Source: CAZGVV01 sp964529155 (GTDB lineage Bacteria; Pseudomonadota; Alphaproteobacteria; Rickettsiales; SXRF01). Taken from it: a stretch of 36,944 nt of DNA. This document shows positions 15,351-22,938 of this stretch, piece by piece (the first letter of the stretch is position 1; each line of letters opens with the position of its first letter). The stretch spans positions 1 to 36,944 of the forward strand of contig CAZGVV010000011.1 of the NCBI GenBank assembly GCA_964529155.1. Direction: 5' to 3'. The notes under the pieces were generated by a model. It saw nothing but the letters and a program-made list of their open reading frames with translations. It did no database searches and was not told the DNA's origin. Position numbers and translations under genes: made by a program.

Positions 15351-18300
15351 TCAAGCATTTCCAACACTCGGTATATCTGCATTATTAGGCACACTCATAT
15401 CTCTACCCCAGTGACGCAGATTTACGATATTATCATCAAAATCAGGGCTGAAATGTCCATTAACTGCGCTACTTTGTATATCGTCGGATGGTGCAGCATA
15501 AAAATCTGGCGATTGATATTGAATCTCCCTATCACGTTCAATTTCGATAGGATTTGAAGACTTAAATCTTTCCAATTGTTCGGATATGCCACCGCCTACC
15601 AGCTTACTACCGATTGCCGCAAGCTTCGTACCTATTTGCTTCATTTTACCGCCAAAAGCTGCCCTTTCTATTTCTGGATCAATCAACTTTTGGCCACGTG
15701 CATCACGTGCCATTACAATGCCAGTTAGAATATCGGCTATGTCATCGTCGTTGATATAGCGTGCTTGAGAGTGGCCATCGCCATTTACTTTTTCAAATCC
15801 AAAAAAGTCATTAAGCGATAGCAATGCACGCTGTACCCGCAACAAGTAATCAGGGGTTTTACCTGTATCTTTACGAATACGCCTTACTTCGTCATAAAGC
15901 GTGTCGGCAATAGGGCGCTTTACAGCAGGGTCTAGGTAATCTTGTACCGCTTTGAAAAGAGTTTTTGCTAATAGGACTTTTTCTTCTTTTTCAGGCGCTG
16001 GTACCTTAATACTCCCGCCTTCGCTTAATGCTTTATGATAATCATCTTCTTTTTCACGGCCTGGGATGTAAGGCTCGGCTAGTGCCCCATCTTTTTTATA
16101 CACCTGAGCATGCACGGCACCATTATCAAAAAGCCCCATACCACTTTCATGATCGTTTATGCGATCAATGCGTAATTGCGCGCCATGCCTATCATGGTCA
16201 AAGCTTTGACCCGAAAGAATATTGATAAATTCCATAGCAATGTAAGCTTTAGCCGCAGCTTTTTTGTAAGCAAAATCTTGTTGCTTTGTCTGATTATCAA
16301 TATGTTTTGCCGCGTCATCGCCGGGCAACTCAATGAAGTGCGTACCTGGCTGATATTCTTGATCCATAAATTCCGGCCCGTAAGCGCGCCAATCTGCCGT
16401 TTTAAAGTGGAATGTATGACCGTCTGCTTTAATTTTAAAACCATTATACAAGTCCTGCGCATGTTGCATTTGCGCCAGGCCGACTTCACTATTAGTTTCT
16501 GTATAAGCCATAGATTGCGCTTGCTCGATTAAATCTCCCATTACTTCACATAGTTCGGAGGATTTAGGATGTTCAGTGCGATGACGCTCAACAAATTTCT
16601 GCAATAAACGAAAGCCTTCTTTTGCTTGCGGTAATGCATTATCTCGCAACATTCTAAGCGCCCCTTTGCTACCGTCTTCTCGTTCGATAGCATAGGTTAC
16701 ATAAAAAGATGCAGAACCTAGTGCCTTACCAAGACGCTTCACATTTGAGCGATAGTCAGGGTGTACAGTGCGCTCAATTTCGTGCCACGCATCCCACCGT
16801 GTGAGCGGACTAGCCTTAAATTTTAGTTCACGCGCATCGTAACGCAAATCGGCAGGTACTGACGGATGGCTATTAATGCCCTGACCGAGCTTACGCTCTG
16901 CTGGCCCCATCATATCCAAAATCATAGAAAGTCGCTTACCGATACCAAATTCGTGCTCACTTTTTCCTTCTGAAGCGCGATCAACAGACAAGATAACTGC
17001 AAATAACAGATTCTTTTGTGGCCTTGGTATTACATCACTGTATAGCCGCAGAAAATCTTGTGCTTCTTCAGAATATTTCATGTTATCGGGAAAAGCTTTG
17101 CGTAAAACATAACTAAATGCTTCGCGCTCATACTTTTGAGATTTCATTTTTTGATGTTGCGCAGCATAATCGCCTTTAAGTGAGGCTGCTTGTTCGTCCT
17201 CGGTTAGACTTAAATCTTCATGAAAACGCACCTCTGCTGGCACTAATAACTGATCCATAACGGCTGCACGTGCAACAAGAGGCAACCGCCAATATGAATC
17301 GTATAATTGCTCTGCCTTAATACGGTAGTATTCTTTTTCTGTTACGTCAGCGTCTATATCGTAGGCTGAATGCTCATCTTCAACTTTCATGTGCGCAGCC
17401 ATGAACAATGACATTTCGTCTTTTAAGTGCTGGCGTATTGCTCGGCCAAATTTTTTAATATTATCATCCGAACGTGATGCTGTAAGAAAATTAATTAATT
17501 CGAAGCGATTTGTTTTATCCCTTGCAAAAACAATCATTAGGGCTTCCAGCGCTTTAAGCTGGCCGTCAGTGCGCTCTAAGTCTGCTCTGGTAATGGAAAA
17601 AGTTTTTTCCATTTCAAAGCTCAATTCGCGTTGCGTTTCTAACTTATCTGCAAGTGTTGCTAGCATCTGCATACCCAATGCTGTTGGTACCCGCTCCTTT
17701 AGTGTACCTATATATGATTTTAGCGCGTCTGCGTAAGCTGGCGTTCCATCATCTAAGCCATTTTGGCCCAAATTGCGCGATTGTAGAGATTCTAGAATTG
17801 CCTCCGACCAATTTTCAATGGCCGCATCCCTAAGTGTGGGATTTACTACTGCCCCATCCAACAAAAGATTTTGCGCGCCACTTAAACGTTCTTCTGTACT
17901 AGAAGCATCTTTCAACCGCTTAATGATACCTGTTGTAAGCTGTTTATATTGTGATTGTTTAGTGATAAAATTTTGCGATTCACCTATTTTATATAGCAAA
18001 GCTAATTCAGCTGCAGACTCAGGCCATTTTGTTTCATCTGGCAACGTTTCTTCCAGCTCTGTTATTAAATCTTTAACGGATTCAGAAGGCGTGGTATCAC
18101 CTTGAAGTGCAGAATTAGTAAGTTGTGGCGCATGCTTGACAAGCGCTGCTAAACGAGCGCCAAGCTGCGGAATATGATTTTTAATGATTGCAATATAGGG
18201 CTCAGCGGCTCTTTTAATACCCTCATATCTACCAGCACGCATATCTTCGGCAATTTTGAAAAACTTATCTAGCTTGCGTAGATTTTTTAAAGCGCTATCT

Positions 18301-20552
18301 AACGTATCATCGCTGTTCTGAAAAAACTGCGTTTGATACCAGTTAATATCCTGCTGTAAACCTGAAAATTGAGTAGCTACCTTGAATCTGTCCTCGTCTG
18401 TAAAAAGGCCAGTTTTATCTTCGAGCGCAAATTTTATGATAGGATATTCAATTGATATGTATGGCGATTTGAAAGCGTCATTTTCGTGGCTTTTTTTGTT
18501 ATCAACATTCCAAGCATAATGGTCAGGATTGGTTGAAAGAACATGCGTTAAAGAATATTTTCCATCTTCAAAAAAGAAATCACGAATATCTTTTTTTACT
18601 CTCTCATCACCAGTTCCCAAAGCATCTTTAATACCCTCAACTAGCTGTTCGTAATTGAGCTTTAGCTTATCCAATTTTGCGCTACGTAGATTCTGCTTTT
18701 CCTGAATTTGTTTATCGCTCTTTTCTTTCCAATCGGATAAATCCGGTAGCTCTTCCATCTCTTCTAATAAATCTGAAGGGCCTTTTCTTTCCTTACGGTC
18801 AGGTTCGCCAAGTGCCAATATATTTGCGGCAATCCAGCCTTTAAAATCTTTTACAACTCGTTCTGTTGGCCAGCGATCAACGGATCTTTCTCCAATATGT
18901 TCAACTTCTTTTGCTAAATAAGCATCTAGCGCTCGCTTATATTGCTCATCAATGTAATCTGCTGGCCCCCATTTATGTTGGGCTTTCATGCTATCGCCCA
19001 TCATTACGCCTGCGCCCCATAGAACATTCATTATTTTACCTTTTTCAAAATCTATATGCAGACTTGAAAGGCGGTTTTTACCCGAAGGTGCAGATAATAT
19101 GAGTGGGTGAGCACCAGATTTAGGTTGTATAGCTTCACCTCGAATAGAAACAGCAGGATACCGCAGGTCTTGATAGCCTTCAACTACTTCTCTAAGCGCT
19201 TCATATTCCATTGAGTCAAACAACCGTTTATCCTCCACGCCCATACGGAATAATGCCCGCTGTGCATTACTATCGCCTGTCTGTGCCAGTTCGTTTGCCC
19301 ATTCTATGTGCTTATTCCAAGGCAGAGGAACCCCACTATAATTGCGAGGATCAAGTATTTGTTGGTTAGTCGGCAATTCAAAAGCTGGCCATTCCAAAGA
19401 CTGCAAAGCTAGCTTTGGATGCGTATCTATAAATTGCATTAATACAGTCGTGGCCTGTTTTAAATCCTCTTTGCTAGAAGCATTAATGACGCGATTCATG
19501 GCATCTGATACATGTCCTAACTGTTCGACAGGTATGCTATCATCTTGATCTAAAGTATTGATGACGACTGTTCCATAGCATTTATTGAAGGCATCGGGCC
19601 TTTCTACCAATCGTGTAAGAATTTCTTTTCCTAATGCTTGATGCTCTATATTTCGTCCATTGCATTCGCATGCCTCTAAAAGTTCTAATATTCCTTGCGC
19701 ACGTGTTTCTGGCAAAAAGCCTTCCTCTACATCATCAACATGGTCGCGGATAAATTCCAGCTGCTGCGTAGCAGACATTTTTGCATAATTAGCTTCATGG
19801 CTCAGCTTTGCAAAATAACTCGCTGGTTTTGCTTTTTTGGCAATTTCACTCAACTGCTTGTCTTTTGGCTTAAGTGCAAAATCCTCATTTTCTTTGGGAT
19901 CAAAACCAGCAGTTATACCCTTAGCGCGAGCGTACCCTTGTACAGCATTACTAATAGTCGTAGGCCTTAATGCCGCGTTTGGATGCTCATCAACCAATGC
20001 TAATAATACGTCAGGATCATATCCATGGCGACGTTTGCTGTTTTCGTGCTGCTTCCAAAAGCGTGCCATAACATTTGCACCGGCAAGTGGATTAAGGCCT
20101 GCTTGGTGAAGCCAAGGTATCTGCATAACATCTGCAGCTGCCTCTTCCCCTTTAGTAACGCGGGTGGTACCAAGTTTATCACGTATCCGAATATGACCTA
20201 ATTCATGGCCGACTATAAATGCTAGCTCATCCTTGTTTTTTAGAAATTTCAGTAATCCCTTTGATAGGACTAAAATATTGATTTTATCGTTTGGTATTAC
20301 GTAAGCATTTTGCTGATCGCTATTGGAAAGTAGATAATGTACAGGCGCATTGGGTCGCCAAGTTTCTCGCTTAAGTAATTGTTCGCTTAACCCATGCATG
20401 TATGATTGAAATTGTTCACCTTCACGCGAGGTAGGATCGGTTATTAATTCATTCTCAATAAATCTTGGAATATTAGTCCACAAATCAGCTGCTGATTGCA
20501 ACTTGCCCGCATCACGTGCTTTTATAAACTCGTCGTATGTTTCTCTATTCAT
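15351..20552 (-). CDS. Giant protein: M48-like zinc peptidase motif plus ABC1/UbiB-like kinase region
   Basis: About 1733 aa from ATG 20552 (a TTG at 20615 and an ATG at 20591 lie upstream but inside a structured leader). No signal peptide. Residues about 60-200 resemble an M48 peptidase: QQNAYVIPNDKINILVLSKG, then HELGH at 116-120, ExxxD at 137-141 and DEHPNAALRP. The long middle (about 200-1270) is helical, charged and unrecognised. Residues about 1275-1590 resemble an ABC1/UbiB atypical kinase: LGSAS glycine/alanine loop (1278-1282), ALRML in place of AVKV, DHDRHGAQ (Asp1454) in place of HADPHPGN, and LFDNGA (Asp1476) in place of LLDFG. The kinase call is inference; the Lys and Asn are replaced by Arg and Gln. 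Confidence 0.72.
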   Translation of the reverse strand: MNRETYDEFIKARDAGKLQSAADLWTNIPRFIENELITDPTSREGEQFQSYMHGLSEQLLKRETWRPNAPVHYLLSNSDQQNAYVIPNDKINILVLSKGLLKFLKNKDELAFIVGHELGHIRIRDKLGTTRVTKGEEAAADVMQIPWLHQAGLNPLAGANVMARFWKQHENSKRRHGYDPDVLLALVDEHPNAALRPTTISNAVQGYARAKGITAGFDPKENEDFALKPKDKQLSEIAKKAKPASYFAKLSHEANYAKMSATQQLEFIRDHVDDVEEGFLPETRAQGILELLEACECNGRNIEHQALGKEILTRLVERPDAFNKCYGTVVINTLDQDDSIPVEQLGHVSDAMNRVINASSKEDLKQATTVLMQFIDTHPKLALQSLEWPAFELPTNQQILDPRNYSGVPLPWNKHIEWANELAQTGDSNAQRALFRMGVEDKRLFDSMEYEALREVVEGYQDLRYPAVSIRGEAIQPKSGAHPLILSAPSGKNRLSSLHIDFEKGKIMNVLWGAGVMMGDSMKAQHKWGPADYIDEQYKRALDAYLAKEVEHIGERSVDRWPTERVVKDFKGWIAANILALGEPDRKERKGPSDLLEEMEELPDLSDWKEKSDKQIQEKQNLRSAKLDKLKLNYEQLVEGIKDALGTGDERVKKDIRDFFFEDGKYSLTHVLSTNPDHYAWNVDNKKSHENDAFKSPYISIEYPIIKFALEDKTGLFTDEDRFKVATQFSGLQQDINWYQTQFFQNSDDTLDSALKNLRKLDKFFKIAEDMRAGRYEGIKRAAEPYIAIIKNHIPQLGARLAALVKHAPQLTNSALQGDTTPSESVKDLITELEETLPDETKWPESAAELALLYKIGESQNFITKQSQYKQLTTGIIKRLKDASSTEERLSGAQNLLLDGAVVNPTLRDAAIENWSEAILESLQSRNLGQNGLDDGTPAYADALKSYIGTLKERVPTALGMQMLATLADKLETQRELSFEMEKTFSITRADLERTDGQLKALEALMIVFARDKTNRFELINFLTASRSDDNIKKFGRAIRQHLKDEMSLFMAAHMKVEDEHSAYDIDADVTEKEYYRIKAEQLYDSYWRLPLVARAAVMDQLLVPAEVRFHEDLSLTEDEQAASLKGDYAAQHQKMKSQKYEREAFSYVLRKAFPDNMKYSEEAQDFLRLYSDVIPRPQKNLLFAVILSVDRASEGKSEHEFGIGKRLSMILDMMGPAERKLGQGINSHPSVPADLRYDARELKFKASPLTRWDAWHEIERTVHPDYRSNVKRLGKALGSASFYVTYAIEREDGSKGALRMLRDNALPQAKEGFRLLQKFVERHRTEHPKSSELCEVMGDLIEQAQSMAYTETNSEVGLAQMQHAQDLYNGFKIKADGHTFHFKTADWRAYGPEFMDQEYQPGTHFIELPGDDAAKHIDNQTKQQDFAYKKAAAKAYIAMEFINILSGQSFDHDRHGAQLRIDRINDHESGMGLFDNGAVHAQVYKKDGALAEPYIPGREKEDDYHKALSEGGSIKVPAPEKEEKVLLAKTLFKAVQDYLDPAVKRPIADTLYDEVRRIRKDTGKTPDYLLRVQRALLSLNDFFGFEKVNGDGHSQARYINDDDIADILTGIVMARDARGQKLIDPEIERAAFGGKMKQIGTKLAAIGSKLVGGGISEQLERFKSSNPIEIERDREIQYQSPDFYAAPSDDIQSSAVNGHFSPDFDDNIVNLRHWGRDMSVPNNADIPSVGNA

Positions 20553-20555
20553 AAA

Positions 20556-20820
20556 CCCACCGTCGTCGTTGACGGTAGGTGGCACTCTCATGGTGCCGAG
20601 AGTTTCGCAGTACAAAAGGTCGTATTAGGGCGTATTCACACTTTAGTACGAAGTACAATAGGGCTGTGGTATTCCGCCCTACTCTCGACAAATGAGAGCA
20701 GAGGGCGAAATCGGCACAAGCATGCCGCCCTATAAAAACATGACCTTTTGGGGATGCGAAACCCCACCGTGTCAACATTAAGAATACTGTAAAGTGGCCT
20801 TATCGACAAGCGGATAGGCC
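20556..20820 (-). ncRNA. Highly structured leader or small RNA upstream of the giant gene
   Basis: No gene fits here, but inverted repeats are dense. A long-range helix pairs 20613-20623 with 20740-20750 (11 pairs, one wobble), continued by TAGGGCG 20626-20632 with CGCCCTA 20726-20732. Inside are hairpins GTAC-GAA-GTAC (20646-20656), TAGGGC/GCCCTA (20659-20681), CTCTC/GAGAG (20682-20698) and CGGCA/TGCCG (20712-20727). Outside are GGGG/CCCC (20750-20765) and a 20797-20820 hairpin. Next to the gene, GGCAC/GTGCC and CTCTC/GAGAG interleave (20581-20602) like a pseudoknot, and 20556-20579 forms a hairpin that includes the start-proximal GGTGG. Strand is assumed from the adjacent gene. No known RNA family recognised. 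Confidence 0.5.
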
Positions 20821-20950
20821 GACCTTAATAAAAGTTTAATAAAACTCACTGCATTGAATAATAAGAAAAAAGTCCAGCAAACAGCCAACGCCGGTACTGC
20901 GAGGCGGCTTATTGGCTGCTGCGCCCACCGCGCCACCCTAATACAGAATA

Positions 20951-21139
20951 TTATGCCACCAGCTTTGCTAAAGCTGTATTAAATGGGTTGAAATTACCGC
21001 GCTTGGAGAGAGTGATAATCTCATTCAGGCCGCTATTGCTCTGAAAATGCGCTTTTTCATACAGCGCAATGGGCAGTTGGCGGTTGTTCTTAAAACGCTT
21101 ATCCGGCCCGCCTTTTTTATTCACATAGCGCCACGTGTA
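20951..21139 (-). pseudogene. C-terminal remnant of an unidentified protein
   Basis: An open minus-strand frame without a start begins beside the recombinase remnant and ends at TAA 20951. It reads WRYVNKKGGPDKRFKNNRQL, then PIALYEKAHFQSNSGLNEII and FNPFNTALAKLVA: about 60 residues of clearly protein-like sequence. The N-terminal portion is absent, cut at the point where the plus-strand recombinase fragment starts. Family not recognised. The stretch 20821-20950 shows nothing else convincing. Confidence 0.5.
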
Positions 21140-21603
21140 CTATCATTGAAAGGTTTGTGGATCGAATAGCACTGAACCCGGAGGGCATACGACTTACCCT
21201 GTCTTTAGCGGCACTGGTTCCGGCGCAAGATAATCCCGTCAAAATTACCCGGGACATTCCGATGCAGATGAAACGGCGCGGGGTGGAGATGCGATTGGTA
21301 ATAGGAAATAGTAGTCCGGCACGAATAGATACGACATTAATCAATGGCATTATCAAAGCCCGTGGATGGTTTGATGAACTGGTGTCGGGACGTGTGGGGA
21401 CCCTCACACAGATAGCATCCCGCGATGGGATTGATCTGGGCACGCTTAGTCGTATGCTGAATCTTGCTTTTCTTGCGCCGGACATAATAGAGGCTATCAT
21501 GGCAGGGCACCACCCCGCAGACCTTACCGTCGAAAAGCTGACCAAAAAAATTGAGCTTCCCCTGGACTGGGCGGAACAGAAGCGCCTGTTGGGCTGCGCA
21601 TAA
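21136..21603 (+). pseudogene. Serine recombinase C-terminal remnant
   Basis: About 155 residues corresponding to the end of a large serine recombinase: TIIERFVDRIALNPEGIRLT, IPMQMKRRGVEMRLVIG, ARGWFDELVSGRVGTLTQIA, then a helix-turn-helix-like segment LGTLSRMLNLAFLAPDII and LTVEKL. The catalytic Ser domain and zinc-ribbon parts are missing, so it is inactive; a GTG at 21157 is the only nominal start. It sits at the tRNA-proximal end of the island, where an integrase is expected. 21604-21766 is non-coding. Confidence 0.75.
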
Positions 21604-21766
21604 ATCCGGCGTCTTGATCGCCAAAGCGCCCGACAGAGAAAACAGCCAAAATCAGAGGCTTAATCTGCTCCCGGCCACGTTCTCTGGTCAAACCTGCCTA
21701 CCGAGCCCCGCCAAGAGCGGGCCTCAGCGGCCATAGCCGGAAAAATCTCTCTGATACAGGAACTAA

Positions 21767-21841
21767 TGGTGGCTCGGGAGGGATTTGAACCCCCGACCAA
21801 GGGATTATGATTCCCCTGCTCTACCGCTGAGCTACCGAGCC
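21767..21841 (-). tRNA. tRNA-Met (anticodon CAT), elongator type
   Basis: A full cloverleaf can be folded: acceptor stem GGCTCGG/CCGAGCC (21835-21841 with 21771-21777 on the plus strand), D arm GCTC/GAGC, anticodon stem GGGGA/TCCCT with loop ATCATAA, T arm GGGGG-TTCAAAT-CCCTC with wobble, discriminator A and an encoded CCA (21767-21769). The first pair is G:C, so it is not the initiator. The ATCATAA loop favours elongator Met over lysidine-modified Ile. Its 3' end faces the island; its 3' half recurs degenerately at 3378-3424. Confidence 0.92.
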
Positions 21842-21926
21842 AGGCATACGTGTGCGGAGTTAGCGAATTAAGGTGTAATGGCGGAAAAGGCAAGGGAAAA
21901 TTTATATATTGCCCTTGCGGCATAAA

Positions 21927-21957
21927 AAAACGCGCCGGTTTGAGGCCGGCGCGTTTT
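21927..21957 (-). terminator. Intrinsic terminator of the Ala-rich protein gene
   Basis: CGCGCCGG (21931-21938) pairs with CCGGCGCG (21946-21953), extended by A:T pairs. On the minus strand it ends in a T run (complement of the A run 21924-21930), 22 bp after the stop at 21979. Confidence 0.85.
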
Positions 21958-21978
21958 CTTTTTAGTAACTAGCGTGAA

Positions 21979-22239
21979 CTAGTTTTTTGGAGCGGCAACA
22001 GGAGCTGCTGCAGGTGTGCCAGCGGCAGGAGCTGCTTTAGCGGCTTCTTTTTTCATGTTGGCAGCAGGAGCTTCAGGAGCTTTAGCTTCTTTAGCTTCTT
22101 TAGCATCTTTGCTAGGAGCGGCAGCGCTTTCTGCTGCTTTAGCAGGAGCAGCAGGAGCAGCAGCAGATTCAGCTGCGATAGAAGCAGATGCGAAAGAAAC
22201 GCCGAGTACAGCGGCGAAAAGGGCGAATAATTTGGTCAT
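21979..22239 (-). CDS. Small Ala/Lys/Pro-rich exported protein
   Basis: 86 aa with AAAGGA upstream of ATG 22239. A signal peptide (TKLFALFAAVLGVSFASASIAA) is followed by a low-complexity mature chain made of Ala with Lys, Glu and Pro, including a KDAKEAKEAKAPEAPAA repeat. No fold is expected; such chains act as periplasmic linkers or acid/stress-related proteins in various bacteria, but no function can be assigned. Strong ribosome site and terminator imply good expression. The first gene beyond the tRNA, so outside the island. 22240-22434 holds no gene. Confidence 0.75.
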   Translation of the reverse strand: MTKLFALFAAVLGVSFASASIAAESAAAPAAPAKAAESAAAPSKDAKEAKEAKAPEAPAANMKKEAAKAAPAAGTPAAAPVAAPKN

Positions 22240-22434
22240 GGAAATAGTCCTTTATAGAGTGATTACTAGGTTGATTCCTGAACGAGCGCTCATTCAGTTG
22301 GGTTGAACATAGACCACTCTAACTAAATCAGCAATGGCAGGAACATTACATTTTAGTAATATAGAAATCCATTAACAGGCATCAATAAATGCGGGGGTGT
22401 TTCGCCGTATAAAGGGGATATAAAAATCGACAAA

Positions 22435-22938
22435 TTAGCGCGTAGTTCCAAGCTTCTGGCTGGCGGCTAAAACGTCCTTCACATGCCCATCCACCTTGAC
22501 TTTGCGCCAGATGTGGCGGAGCGTTCCCTGGGCGTCAATCAGGAAGGTGGCGCGCTCTATCCCCATGTATTTTTTGCCATACATGCTTTTTTCACCCCAT
22601 ACGCCGTAATCTTCACACACATTACCGGTTTCGTCCGAGCCTAAGGTAAAAGGCAGGCAATATTTTTGCTGGAATTTGCCATGGCTTTGCACGGAATCTT
22701 TCGATACTCCAATGATGGTGGTGTTAGCATCGGTGAATGCTTGTAAATGGTCACGGAAATCTTTGGCTTCCATGGTGCAGCCAGGGGTGTCGTCTTTCGG
22801 GTAGAAATACAGAACAACGTTTTTACCTTTGAAATCGGCAAGATTGATTGCGCCTTTGTCCGTAGTTAATTGGAAATTAGGCGCGGCGTTTCCAGCCGTG
22901 AGGGTGACGGGAGGAAGGGATTGTGCGGCGTTGGTCAT
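22435..22938 (-). CDS. bcp: Peroxiredoxin, Bcp/PrxQ type
   Basis: 167 aa from ATG 22938, with AAGGAG upstream and ATGA overlap with the glnE stop; the longer frame is not needed. It is a thiol peroxidase of the thioredoxin fold that reduces hydroperoxides. Seen are FKGKNVVLYFYPKDDTPGCT with the peroxidatic Cys, IIGVSKDSVQSHGKF, LPFTLGSDETG, YGVWGEK and GIERATFLID. The usual resolving Cys five residues later is Lys here (TMEAKDF). Other cysteines (KYCLPF, NVCEDYG) are possible substitutes, or it may work as a 1-Cys enzyme. Confidence 0.92.
   Translation of the reverse strand: MTNAAQSLPPVTLTAGNAAPNFQLTTDKGAINLADFKGKNVVLYFYPKDDTPGCTMEAKDFRDHLQAFTDANTTIIGVSKDSVQSHGKFQQKYCLPFTLGSDETGNVCEDYGVWGEKSMYGKKYMGIERATFLIDAQGTLRHIWRKVKVDGHVKDVLAASQKLGTTR

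Larger units (their letters stand above)
3425..21766. mobile_element. Putative decayed genomic island inserted at tRNA-Met
   Basis: The interval is bounded by the intact tRNA-Met (3' end facing inward) and a direct repeat of its 3' half at 3378-3424. It holds a polysaccharide operon, small genes with unusual flanking repeats, an acyltransferase, a giant M48-type protein, and broken remnants of an RHS protein, an unidentified gene and a serine recombinase. No intact integrase remains, so it is probably immobile. The flanks on both sides carry ordinary housekeeping genes. Boundaries are inferred from the repeat, not from comparison with an empty site. Confidence 0.55.

Noticed and set aside
20556..20820. 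Retron msr/msd or known ribozyme (RNase P, hammerhead, HDV)
   Set aside because: No reverse transcriptase gene is nearby and the conserved cores of these RNAs were not found.
22040..22200. Apparent short tandem repeats resembling a CRISPR or satellite
   Set aside because: They are codon-level repeats encoding Ala/Lys/Glu/Pro in the small exported protein; there are no spacers.
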